A DNA stretch of 64,000 nt from contig CAZPSH010000011.1 in the NCBI GenBank assembly GCA_964589625.1, forward strand, positions 1 to 64,000. The letters run 5' to 3'. The stretch is from JBFLVU01 sp964589625. GTDB taxonomy: Bacteria > Acidobacteriota > UBA4820 > DSQY01. Shown here one piece after another: positions 35,740 to 43,433 of this stretch (within the stretch, counting starts at the first letter, position 1; every line of letters begins with the position of its first letter). Made by a program: the position numbers and the translations under genes. A model generated the notes under the pieces. The model saw nothing but the letters and a program-made list of their open reading frames with translations. It was not told where the DNA came from and made no database searches.

Positions 35740-36339
35740 CTAGCGCGTTCTTTGGGCCAGGTCCAGCCGCATGACGGGGCGAGAGGGCGAGCGGCGGGCG
35801 GCCTCCCGGAAGCCCGCCTTCACGAAGAGGGAGGTGACGCCGGTATAGACAAAGGGCGCGGGGAGGCGCTTCGGGGGATCGTCCGTCGGGTAGCCCTCCA
35901 GGATCCGCGCCCCCTGGCCGAGGGCGAAATCGGCCGCCGCGCGCAGCAAAGTCCCTGCCACCCCCCGACCACGGGCGTCCTTCGCGACGAAGAAGCAAAC
36001 GACCGACCAAACGGGCCGGTCGTCTACCGGCGCAAGTGTCCGCGACCGGTCCAGGCGGGAGAATCCACCGCGTGGTCCCAAGGACACCCAGCCCACGGGC
36101 CGTCCGTTCGAGTAGGCGAGCAGTCCGGGAACGTCGCCGGAATTCACGAGGGCCCTCATGGCGACCCGGTTCCCCTCGCCCTTCCCGGCCAGAAAATCGG
36201 CCCGCGTCCGCCGCCACCACATGCACCAGCACCCCCCGCAGGCGCCCCTCGATCCGAACAGGGCCTCGAAATCGGCCCAGCGGTCGGGCGTCAGGGGGTG
36301 CACCTCCAGGGCCGTCGCGGCAGAATTCGCGTCTTTCAT
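35740..36339 (-). CDS. GNAT family N-acetyltransferase
   Basis: 199 residues. Carries the acetyl-CoA loop VAKDARGRGVAGTLLRAAADFA (key residues R/G-x-x-G) in the middle and VKAGFREAARR near the C-terminus. An N-terminal block RGACGGCWCMWWRRTRADF with four Cys/Trp-rich positions marks a recognised GNAT subgroup of unknown substrate. Its ATG overlaps the stop of the cupin gene (ATGA), so translation is coupled. Confidence 0.88.
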   Translation of the reverse strand: MKDANSAATALEVHPLTPDRWADFEALFGSRGACGGCWCMWWRRTRADFLAGKGEGNRVAMRALVNSGDVPGLLAYSNGRPVGWVSLGPRGGFSRLDRSRTLAPVDDRPVWSVVCFFVAKDARGRGVAGTLLRAAADFALGQGARILEGYPTDDPPKRLPAPFVYTGVTSLFVKAGFREAARRSPSRPVMRLDLAQRTR

Positions 36340-36815
36340 GCCAACTCGCCGATCAGCGTGGCGAAGGCCGGGTAGGCCGCGGCCAGACGGGCCGTTTCGC
36401 CCGCTTCAAAATCGCCCTCTGAAAATCCGGGGGCCATCGTCGTGCCCAGGAGGGCGAATCGGCCACCCGGGAGGAGGCGGGCCCCCTGCCAAACCCCCGC
36501 CGGAACCCGGACTTGCGGCCGCTCGCCCCAAAGGACGTTTCTCCCTAGAAGGAGGGTCCGGCCCGTTCCATCAGGGAAAAGATGGAGCATTTCCACGGGG
36601 TCCCCGTCGTAGAAGTGAAACAGCTCGTCCTTCGGGAGGCGGTGAAGGCGCGAGCGGGTGCCGGCTGTCAGGAAGTAGTAGATGGCCGTCGAAAGCGCTT
36701 CGCTCCCCCGATTCCCCGGCCCCGGGGGCGACCGGAACGTCTCGGCGAAGTACCCGCCCTCAAAGGGGAGGGGCCTCAACCCCAGCGCGGAAAGGATGCG
36801 ATCTGCCTCATCCAT
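36336..36815 (-). CDS. DUF985-family cupin protein
   Basis: 159 residues starting MDEADRILSALGL. Single-domain cupin: PFEGGYFAETFRS, YYFLTAG, HRLPKDELFHFYDGDPVEML and APGFSEGDFEAG are the conserved DUF985 blocks. Some homologues are described as epimerase-like or sugar-binding; the function is unclear. It lies 58 bases after the CorC-type gene and is coupled to the GNAT gene. An upstream ATG (36902) would overlap the CorC gene and is rejected. Confidence 0.88.
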   Translation of the reverse strand: MDEADRILSALGLRPLPFEGGYFAETFRSPPGPGNRGSEALSTAIYYFLTAGTRSRLHRLPKDELFHFYDGDPVEMLHLFPDGTGRTLLLGRNVLWGERPQVRVPAGVWQGARLLPGGRFALLGTTMAPGFSEGDFEAGETARLAAAYPAFATLIGELA

Positions 36816-36873
36816 GGGATCTCCGAGCCAGAGGCGGACGCCCCCCCGCGGGCGCAGGGGCGGGGATCGGGAC

Positions 36874-38196
36874 TCATTCCCCCGGCCTCTCCTCACCGAC
36901 ATCGGGCCGGGACGCGAGGACCTTGTCCACGCGTCGGCCGTCCATATCCATCACCTCGATGCGGATCCCCTGCCAGAGGAAGTGGTCCGAGGCTCGCGGG
37001 ATGCGCCCCAACTGCCGCATGATAAAGCCTCCCAGGGTCCGAAAGTGGCCCCGGTCCTCCCCGGGAAGCTTGTGGATCTCGAAAATCTCCTTGAACCGGT
37101 CGACGGGGAGCATGCCGTCCAGAAGCCAGGAGCCGTCCTCCCGTCGGACCGCCTCCGCCTCCGCCCTGTGGCCCACGTGAGCCATCTCGCCCACGACGTT
37201 CTCCAGGAAGTCGTTCAGAGAGACCACTCCCTGGAAGGCCCCGTACTCGTCCACCACGAAGGCCATGTGGACCTTGTTGTCCCGAAAAATGTCGAGGAGC
37301 TTGAGGGCGGGCGTGTTTTCAGGAACGAAGGCGGGAGGGCGCAGGCACGCCAGGAGGTCGAAGGGCTGCCCGCCCAGGCTCCTCAGCAGGAGGTCGCGCG
37401 CGTGGACGACTCCCAGGACGTTGTCCAGACTCGCCCTGGCCACAGGGTACCGGGCGTGGGGGGTCTCCTCCAGGGCCTTCCGGGCGTCCTCGGCTCCCGC
37501 CGCGGCATCGAGCCAGACCACGTCCTGCCGCGGCGTCATGACGTCGGCGGCGCGGCGGTTGCTTAGCCGGAAGACGCTGTGCACCATGTCCCGCTCGGCC
37601 ACCTCGAAGGTGCCGGCGGCGGTTCCCTGGTCCATCAGGATCCGAAGCTCTTCCTCGGTAAGCGGGGCGTCGGCGTGGTCTTGGATTCGGAGGGCTTTCA
37701 ACACCAGGCGCGTGGAGGCGGCCAGCAGCCAGACGGCTGGCGCCGCAATCCGCGAGAAAGCTCGAAGAGGGAGGGCCACGGCCGTCGCCAGGCGCTCGGG
37801 GTTGGAGAGGGCCAGGTGTTTCGGGACCAATTCACCCAGGAGGATCGAGAGGTAGGTGATGGTCAGAACCACTACAATGAGGGCCACCGGATGCAGGTAG
37901 GGCTTGGCGATCGGCAGCCCCTCGAGGAGGCGCGCAAGGGGCTCCGCCAAGGTGGCGCCGCCGAAGGCCCCCGCCAGGACGCCCACGAGGGTAATTCCCG
38001 TTTGAACCGTGGATAAAAACCCCCCGGGGTCATGTTGGAGGTCAAGTGCGGCCTGGGCCCGGCGGTCGCCCCGGGCGGCCCATTTCATGAGCCGGGTCTT
38101 GCGCGCGGACACGACGGCGATCTCCGACAGGGCGAGGAGCCCGTTGGCCGCGATGAGGAGCAGGATGACCGCCACGTCCCAGAGCGCCGATTTCAT
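36874..38196 (-). CDS. CNNM/CorC (HlyC/CorC) family transporter with CBS pair
   Basis: 440 residues. The N-terminal DUF21/CNNM membrane domain has three to four helices (about 1-150), including NGLLALSEIAVVSARK and GELVPKHLAL. A pair of CBS domains (about 205-335) contains VMTPRQDVVWLD and FVVDEYGAFQGVVSLNDFLE. The C-terminal CorC_HlyC domain begins near 350. This family exports or senses Mg2+/Co2+ and helps ion homeostasis. First gene of the minus-strand run and divergent from bacterioferritin. Confidence 0.93.
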   Translation of the reverse strand: MKSALWDVAVILLLIAANGLLALSEIAVVSARKTRLMKWAARGDRRAQAALDLQHDPGGFLSTVQTGITLVGVLAGAFGGATLAEPLARLLEGLPIAKPYLHPVALIVVVLTITYLSILLGELVPKHLALSNPERLATAVALPLRAFSRIAAPAVWLLAASTRLVLKALRIQDHADAPLTEEELRILMDQGTAAGTFEVAERDMVHSVFRLSNRRAADVMTPRQDVVWLDAAAGAEDARKALEETPHARYPVARASLDNVLGVVHARDLLLRSLGGQPFDLLACLRPPAFVPENTPALKLLDIFRDNKVHMAFVVDEYGAFQGVVSLNDFLENVVGEMAHVGHRAEAEAVRREDGSWLLDGMLPVDRFKEIFEIHKLPGEDRGHFRTLGGFIMRQLGRIPRASDHFLWQGIRIEVMDMDGRRVDKVLASRPDVGEERPGE

Positions 38197-38284
38197 GCGC
38201 CTCCAGCCCCCGTTCCGACCCGAAGGTCTCGACCAGCATACCCCAGGTAGGCCCGTCCCCATACAGGCCGGGCTCCTCCGTTCA

Positions 38285-38314
38285 TGGTTCGGGCGGACCG
38301 AAGTGCTGTACAAT
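38285..38314 (+). promoter_or_regulatory. Possible promoter of bacterioferritin gene
   Basis: TGGTTC (38285-38290), 18-base spacer, TACAAT (38309-38314), 40 bases before the start codon. Good -10, weak -35. No Fur-box-like palindrome was noticed. Confidence 0.45.
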
Positions 38315-38353
38315 GAGACATCGGACGCGACCAGGCAAAGAAAGGAGCGAAGC

Positions 38354-38827
38354 ATGAAAGGCGATCCCAAGGTGGTCAAGGCACTCAACGAACTTCTGGC
38401 CGAGGAGCTTACGGCCATCAACCAGTATATGGTCCACTCGGAGATGTGCGACAACTGGGGGTATGAGAAGCTCCACAAGGCCATCGAAAAGCTGGCCTTC
38501 GACGAGATGCACCACGCCGAGTGGCTCATCCAGCGCATCCTCTTCCTAGAGGGCGGGCCGACGGTGTCCAAGCTCAACGAGATGAGAATCGGGAAGTCCG
38601 TGAAGGACATGGTCCTCAACGACTACAAGGCCGAGGTGGACGCGGTGAAGGCCTACAACGCCGCCATGAAGTTGGCGGTGGAGTGCGCGGACAACGGGAC
38701 CCGGGACCTTTTGAACAAGATCCTGAAGGACGAAGAGTCCCACGTGGACTGGGCCGAGGTCCAGCGCGACCAGATCGCCCAGATGGGTCTGGAAAACTAT
38801 CTTCAGAACCAAGTCGTGACAAAGTAG
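38354..38827 (+). CDS. bfr: Bacterioferritin
   Basis: 157 residues, same length and numbering as E. coli Bfr. All six ferroxidase-centre ligands are in place: Glu18, Glu51, His54, Glu94, Glu127 and His130. The haem-ligating Met52 is conserved in DEMHHAE. It should form a 24-subunit, haem-containing iron store that oxidises Fe(II). Start MKGDPKVVKALNELL with AAAGGAG upstream. Confidence 0.97.
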   Translation: MKGDPKVVKALNELLAEELTAINQYMVHSEMCDNWGYEKLHKAIEKLAFDEMHHAEWLIQRILFLEGGPTVSKLNEMRIGKSVKDMVLNDYKAEVDAVKAYNAAMKLAVECADNGTRDLLNKILKDEESHVDWAEVQRDQIAQMGLENYLQNQVVTK

Positions 38828-38858
38828 GCGGGCCTCCGAACCGTCCTTCCGATCCGCC

Positions 38859-38878
38859 GGCCGGCCTCCGGGCCGGCC
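38859..38878 (+). terminator. GC-rich hairpin after bfr, weak terminator candidate
   Basis: An 8-bp stem GGCCGGCC/GGCCGGCC around a TCCG loop, 31 bases after the bfr stop. No T-tract follows, so termination is uncertain. Confidence 0.35.
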
Positions 38879-38948
38879 CTGGCGCGTCCGGACTAAACCA
38901 TCCCGGGAGCGAGCCGGTCCATGGGACCTGGACGTAAGGAGAGCAGCC

Positions 38949-39590
38949 ATGAAGACGTGGACGAAGATCGCAATCGTAGGGGCCGCCATCGCCGTGGCCC
39001 TGGCCGCCGCCGCCCGCAACCCCCTGAGAAACCCGCAGGTGGTCAAGGATCTCGGCCTCACCCAGGAGCAGATCCAGAAGCTCGACGACCTCCGCTACCG
39101 CCACCAGGCCGAGATGATCGACCAGAGGGGCGACCTGCAGAAGAAGATGTTGGACCTCCGGCGCGAGATGGAGAAAGATTCGACAGACCTGGCGGTCGTC
39201 AATCGGCTCATCGACGAAACCGCCCTGCTTCGCGCCGCCATGGGCAAGGCCCGCGCGGCGCACCGGGTGGACCTTCGCAAGGTCTTCACGCCCGAGCAGT
39301 GGGAGAAGGTCAAGGGCCAGTTCGCGGCGGGACGGGCCAACCGGCCCGAACGCGGCGGACGGATGGGGCGCGGCGCCGGTTTCCGCGGCCAGGGGCCCCG
39401 CGACGGTTTCGGGCCGGGTGCGCCGGGCTGCACGGGTCAGGGTCCCGGCGTCGCCGCGGGCCCCGCGGAGGGCTTCGGCCCCGGCTCCCCGGGTTGCACG
39501 GGCCAGGGTCCCGGCATGTGGGCCTTCGACCCGCCGGATCCGGCCCTCGGCCCCGAAGGGGGCGAGGACCTTTCCGACCCCCAGCCCTGA
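38949..39590 (+). CDS. Spy/CpxP-like periplasmic protein with Gly-Pro-Cys repeat tail
   Basis: 213 residues. N-terminal signal peptide or anchor (about 1-22). Residues about 30-125 are helical and charged, with the LTQEQIQKLDDLR and FTPEQWEKVKGQ stretches that mark Spy/CpxP/ZraP-type (LTxxQ) proteins, which act as periplasmic chaperones or metal-stress proteins. The C-terminal 85 residues are Gly/Pro/Arg-rich, with two copies of a GFGPGxPGCTGQGPG unit each carrying one Cys. Own terminator downstream. Function inferred from family pattern only. Confidence 0.75.
   Translation: MKTWTKIAIVGAAIAVALAAAARNPLRNPQVVKDLGLTQEQIQKLDDLRYRHQAEMIDQRGDLQKKMLDLRREMEKDSTDLAVVNRLIDETALLRAAMGKARAAHRVDLRKVFTPEQWEKVKGQFAAGRANRPERGGRMGRGAGFRGQGPRDGFGPGAPGCTGQGPGVAAGPAEGFGPGSPGCTGQGPGMWAFDPPDPALGPEGGEDLSDPQP
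39405..39515 (+). repeat. Two 45-base in-frame repeats encoding GFGPGxPGCTGQGPG
   Basis: Copies at 39405-39449 and 39471-39515, spaced 66 bases apart, in the tail of the Spy-like gene. The DNA copies differ mainly at third codon positions while the peptide is nearly identical, so the peptide repeat seems to be under selection. Confidence 0.8.
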
Positions 39591-39623
39591 AGGACTGGAA
39601 CCAGGCCTTCCAGCTTGACGCGG

Positions 39624-39654
39624 GAGGGGGCGGCTTCGGCCGCCCCCTCTTTTT
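39624..39654 (+). terminator. Intrinsic terminator after the Spy-like gene
   Basis: An 11-bp perfect stem (39624-39634 with 39639-39649), TTCG tetraloop, then TTTTT. Confidence 0.9.
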
Positions 39655-39724
39655 CCTGCTCGGTCCTGTCCGAAGTCCATGCGTTTAGAAGAAATCGCCC
39701 CCCTCCAGCCTCCCCCGCGCTGCG

Positions 39725-39753
39725 TTGTGGAATTTGCCCCATGCGGGTATAAT
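39725..39753 (+). promoter_or_regulatory. Predicted sigma70 promoter of pheST operon
   Basis: TTGTGG (39725-39730), 17-base spacer, TATAAT (39748-39753). About 19 bases of leader before the pheS start, so there is no room for a leader-peptide attenuator or T-box. Confidence 0.75.
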
Positions 39754-39778
39754 TTTACGTTCATTAGGAGTGAGGTGC

Positions 39779-40789
39779 ATGCAGCGGGAGCGCTTCCAGG
39801 AAATACGCGAGGCCTTCTCCCGGGACATCGCGATCGCGGCCACGGAGGCGGAGGTCCTCGAGGTCAAGGGACGCTATCTCGGGAAGAAGCGCGGGATCGT
39901 TCCGGACCTGCTTTCGGCGCTGAAGGCGGTTCCCCCCGAGGACCGGCGCGAATACGGGCAAGCGGTCAACGCCCTCAAGGACGAATTGGAGGCCTCCGTA
40001 GAGGAGGCCGTGCGGCGGCTCTCCGCGGCGCGCCGGGCGCCGCCCGCCGTGGACCTTTCTCTTCCCGGGCTTCCGCCCGACGTGGGGCGCATCCACCCCA
40101 TCACGCGGGTCCGCCGGGAGATCGAGGAGATCTTCATCTCCATGGGCTACGCCGTGGCCTCGGGGCCCGAGGTGGAGGACGCTTACCACAACTTCGAGGC
40201 CCTCAACACGCCCGCCGACCACCCCAGCCGGGACATCCAGGACACCTTTTACCTGGAGGGCGGGCTCCTCTTGCGGACCCACACGTCCCCCGTCCAGATC
40301 CGCACCATGGAGGCCCGGCGCCCCCCCATCAAGGTCATCGCCCCGGGCCGGGTGTTCCGGCGGGACGACGACGCCAGCCACTCCCCCATGTTCTGCCAGG
40401 TGGAAGGCCTCCTCGTGGACAAGGGGGTCACCATGGCCCACCTCAAGGGGACCCTGGACCACTTCTACCGCAGGCTCTTCAGGAAGGACGTCACGGTCCG
40501 TTTCCGCCCCTCGTACTTCCCCTTCACCGAGCCCTCTGCCGAGACGGACCTCACGTGCGTGCTGTGCTCAGGCCGGGGCTGTCCCGTGTGCAAACGGACG
40601 GGTTGGCTGGAGGTGGGCGGCTGCGGGATGGTGGACCCCGCCGTCTTCGGCTTCGTGGGGATCGACCCGGAGGAGTACACGGGCTTCGCCTTCGGGTTGG
40701 GGATCGACCGGATGGCCATGCTGAAGTACGGGATCGACCACATTCGCCACTTCTACGAGAACGACGCGCGCTTCCTGGAGCAATTCTGA
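39779..40789 (+). CDS. pheS: Phenylalanyl-tRNA synthetase alpha subunit
   Basis: 336 residues from the ATG at 39779. N-terminal coiled-coil tRNA-contact part (about 1-85), then the class II catalytic core: motif 1 around HPITRVRREIEEIF, motif 2 FRRDDDASHSPMFCQVEG, and motif 3 GFAFGLGIDRMAMLKYG. Charges tRNA-Phe together with PheT. It is followed at 7 bases by pheT. A CVLCSGRGCPVCKRTGW segment gives a Cys-rich insertion also seen in some other PheS proteins. Confidence 0.97.
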   Translation: MQRERFQEIREAFSRDIAIAATEAEVLEVKGRYLGKKRGIVPDLLSALKAVPPEDRREYGQAVNALKDELEASVEEAVRRLSAARRAPPAVDLSLPGLPPDVGRIHPITRVRREIEEIFISMGYAVASGPEVEDAYHNFEALNTPADHPSRDIQDTFYLEGGLLLRTHTSPVQIRTMEARRPPIKVIAPGRVFRRDDDASHSPMFCQVEGLLVDKGVTMAHLKGTLDHFYRRLFRKDVTVRFRPSYFPFTEPSAETDLTCVLCSGRGCPVCKRTGWLEVGGCGMVDPAVFGFVGIDPEEYTGFAFGLGIDRMAMLKYGIDHIRHFYENDARFLEQF

Positions 40790-40796
40790 GGCCCCC

Positions 40797-42839
40797 ATGC
40801 GATTCCCCCTGAGATGGATCGGCGAATACGTGGACCTTCCCGGCGATCCGGGCGTGGCCGCCGAGGCCTTCACGCTCTCCGGGAACGAGGTGGAGGGGAT
40901 GGAGACCCTGGAGGGTGAGACGGTGTGCGAGTTCGGGATCACCGTCAACCGGCCCGACTGCATGAACGTCTTCGGCCTGGCCCGCGAGGCGTCGGTTCTT
41001 TTCGGGACTTCCCTGACCCCTCCGCCGACGGAGTGTAAAGAGGAGGGGCCGCCCGTCTCCGACTTGACCTCGGTCACGGTGGAGGCCGCGGACCTGTGTC
41101 CCCGCTACGCGGCGCGTGTGATCCTTGGGGTCCGGGTGGGCCAGAGCCCGCCGTGGATGCAGAAGCGGCTCCTCCAATGCGGCCTGCGGCCCATCAACGC
41201 CGTTGTGGACGCCACGAATTACGTGCTCCTGGAGTTCGGCCACCCTCTCCACGCCTTCGACCTGGACCGCCTGGGCGGGAGGCGAATCGTGGTGCGGCGG
41301 GCCGCCGAGGGGGAGAAGATCACGACCCTGGACGGCGTGGAAAGAATCCTCGGGGGAGACCACCTCGTGATCGCTGACGCCATGAGGCCGGTGGCCCTTG
41401 CCGGAGTCATGGGCGGAGAGGACACGGGGGTGACGGTGCTCACCCAGAGCATCCTCTTGGAGGGCGCGGTGTTCGATCCCGTCAACGTCCGCTGGACCAG
41501 CAAGCGGATGGGCCTCCACACGGACGCTTCCCACCGCTTCGAGCGGGGAGTGGACTGGCGGGGACCCGAGATCGCCCTCGACCGGTGCGCCCGGTTGATC
41601 CTGGAAACCTGCGGAGGGATCCTGGCCAAGGGGCGCTTGGACGTCGCCGCCCCCGCCCCCGTTCGTCCCCCGGTCCGCCTACGCCACGCCCGCCTGGAGG
41701 CGCTCGTCGGGATCCGCGTCGCCCCCAGGCGCTGCGAGGAGATTTTGCGATCCCTCGGCTTCGGCGTGGAGAGGATCGACGATCTTACCGGGTCGGTCTG
41801 GGAGGTCGCCGTGCCTTCCTTCCGCGTGGACGTGTCCAGGGAGGTGGACCTGATCGAGGAGGTGGTGCGGATCCGGGGGCTCTCGGACCTGCCCTCGGAT
41901 CTGCCCCAGAGAGTGGATCCCGTAGGCGGCCGTCCGGCGGAACTCTCGCTGGAGGAGCGCCTGAGGGACGCCTTCTCGGCCGCCGGCTTCCGCGAGGCCG
42001 TTCACATGTCCATGACCGATCCCGCGCTGGAGGCCGCCGTCGGTCAGGGCCCGGCCCGGGCCCTCGCCAACCCGCTCAGCCCCCAGGCCGCGGTCCTGAG
42101 GACGACCCTCTTGGGCCCCCTCTGTGGCGCCGTCGCGAGGAACCGGGCCCGGGGCCAACGGCGCCTCGCCCTTTTCGAAATCGGCCGGGTTTACTCCGAA
42201 GATACGGAAGGACTTGGCGAACGGCGGCGGGCGGCGGCAGTCCTCTATTCGGACGATCCGCCGGCACGGTGGGGCGACCCCGAACCCCCCGGCCTCTTGC
42301 ATCTGAAGGGACGAGTGGAAGCCGTCCTGGGACGTTTGGGCTTCGAGGCTTCGTTCGTCGCGGAGGAGGGGACGCCCTTCCATCCGGGCCTTTGCCTGGC
42401 TGTCCTCTACCAGGGCCGTCCCGTCGGCCGCCTGGGCTCGCTCTCCGGCGAGGCCCTGGAGGCCGTCGGGCTCAAGAGCGGAGCGCTCCACGCCGCCGAA
42501 CTGAACCTGGACGCATTCGGGGAATCCCTTCCGGATCCGTCGTTCCACCCGCTGTCGCGCTTCCCGGCCGTCACCCGGGACTTCACCTTCCTGCTGGAGA
42601 CCGGAATTCCCTGGGGGCGTGTCGAGTCCCTCCTCCTGGCCCTGGGCCTTCCGCTTCTGGCCCAGGTGCGCTTCGTGGACGCCTACGAGGGCAAGGGCAT
42701 TCCCCAGGGGAGGAAGGCGGTGACCTTCTCGCTGGTTTTCCAATCCATGGATCGGACCCTGTCCGACGCGGATGTCGCGCCCGTGCCCGACCGGGTGGCG
42801 GGCGCCCTGCAGGAGGCCTTCGGGGCCATCCTGCGCTAG
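40797..42839 (+). CDS. pheT: Phenylalanyl-tRNA synthetase beta subunit, short form without N-terminal tRNA-binding domain
   Basis: 680 residues, about 115 shorter than the E. coli protein. The first 38 residues (MRFPLRWIGEYVDL...GNEVEGMETLEG) match the usual start, but the next part jumps straight to the B1 segment FGITVNRPDCMNVFGLARE. The EMAP-like OB tRNA-binding domain normally inserted there is missing. The editing B3/4 domain (GLRPINAVVDATNYVLLEFGHPLHAFD, shown here in part), B5 domain and C-terminal anticodon-binding FDX-ACB domain (PLSRFPAVTRDFTF) are present. The reading frame is clean, so this is a natural short form. Confidence 0.95.
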   Translation: MRFPLRWIGEYVDLPGDPGVAAEAFTLSGNEVEGMETLEGETVCEFGITVNRPDCMNVFGLAREASVLFGTSLTPPPTECKEEGPPVSDLTSVTVEAADLCPRYAARVILGVRVGQSPPWMQKRLLQCGLRPINAVVDATNYVLLEFGHPLHAFDLDRLGGRRIVVRRAAEGEKITTLDGVERILGGDHLVIADAMRPVALAGVMGGEDTGVTVLTQSILLEGAVFDPVNVRWTSKRMGLHTDASHRFERGVDWRGPEIALDRCARLILETCGGILAKGRLDVAAPAPVRPPVRLRHARLEALVGIRVAPRRCEEILRSLGFGVERIDDLTGSVWEVAVPSFRVDVSREVDLIEEVVRIRGLSDLPSDLPQRVDPVGGRPAELSLEERLRDAFSAAGFREAVHMSMTDPALEAAVGQGPARALANPLSPQAAVLRTTLLGPLCGAVARNRARGQRRLALFEIGRVYSEDTEGLGERRRAAAVLYSDDPPARWGDPEPPGLLHLKGRVEAVLGRLGFEASFVAEEGTPFHPGLCLAVLYQGRPVGRLGSLSGEALEAVGLKSGALHAAELNLDAFGESLPDPSFHPLSRFPAVTRDFTFLLETGIPWGRVESLLLALGLPLLAQVRFVDAYEGKGIPQGRKAVTFSLVFQSMDRTLSDADVAPVPDRVAGALQEAFGAILR

Positions 42840-42848
42840 GAGACAGCC

Positions 42849-43094
42849 ATGCTTTTCGAAGGCGACGTGAAGGATCTTTCCCCAGAGCTCTTCGACCGGC
42901 TCAAAGAGAGGGCCAGAGAGGTGGCCCGGGTGTTGAGGGAGTCCAGGGACGCCAACCGCAAGCTCCAGGAGGAGAACGCGGCCCTGAAGGACGAGGCGGA
43001 GAAGCTTCGCCAGCAGGTCCGGTTCTTCGAAAAGGAGCGCCAGGAACTAAAGGCGGTCGTTGAGGAACTCCTCCAGGAGTTCGAGGCGGTATGA
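42849..43094 (+). CDS. Small coiled-coil protein upstream of zapA
   Basis: 81 residues, almost all predicted to be one long coiled coil (about 15-78, with EENAALKDEAEKLRQQV). Preceded by AGGAGA. It overlaps zapA as ATGA. By size, coiled-coil character and position it could be a ZapB-like partner of ZapA in cell division, but this is inference; I see no diagnostic motif. Confidence 0.7.
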   Translation: MLFEGDVKDLSPELFDRLKERAREVARVLRESRDANRKLQEENAALKDEAEKLRQQVRFFEKERQELKAVVEELLQEFEAV

Positions 43095-43390
43095 CCATGA
43101 ACCCCCAGGGGGACCACCTCGTCGAACTGGACATCCTGGGCCAAACCTTTCAGGTCAGGGTCCACGGTTCGTCGGAGAGGGCGCAACGGGTCGGCGGCAC
43201 GGTCGACGAGACCATGCGCAAGATCCAAAAGGAGACGCGGCTCACGGACATGACAAAGATCGCCATCCTGGCCGCGCTGAACCTCGCCGATCGCCTGCTC
43301 GCCATCGAGGCTTCGAGAAAGGCCTACGAGGAGCGGGTGGAAGACGCCTCCAAGCAGGTTTCGGAGGTCCTCGAGGAAGCACTCCGCTGA
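43091..43390 (+). CDS. zapA: ZapA-like cell division protein
   Basis: 99 residues. The N-terminal beta part VELDILGQTFQVRV is followed by a helix with DMTKIAILAALNLADRLL, the ZapA signature, and a C-terminal coiled coil. ZapA cross-links FtsZ filaments at the division ring. Translation is coupled to the upstream coiled-coil gene. The gap before rny is only 43 bases, too short for the 6S RNA often found next to zapA elsewhere. Confidence 0.85.
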   Translation: MTMNPQGDHLVELDILGQTFQVRVHGSSERAQRVGGTVDETMRKIQKETRLTDMTKIAILAALNLADRLLAIEASRKAYEERVEDASKQVSEVLEEALR

Positions 43391-43433
43391 TCCAGCCCCG
43401 GGTCCCCCTTTCTGAATAGAAGGGGAGGCAGAC

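Noticed and set aside
43391..43433. 6S RNA (ssrS) next to zapA
   Set aside because: The gap is only 43 bases, far too short.
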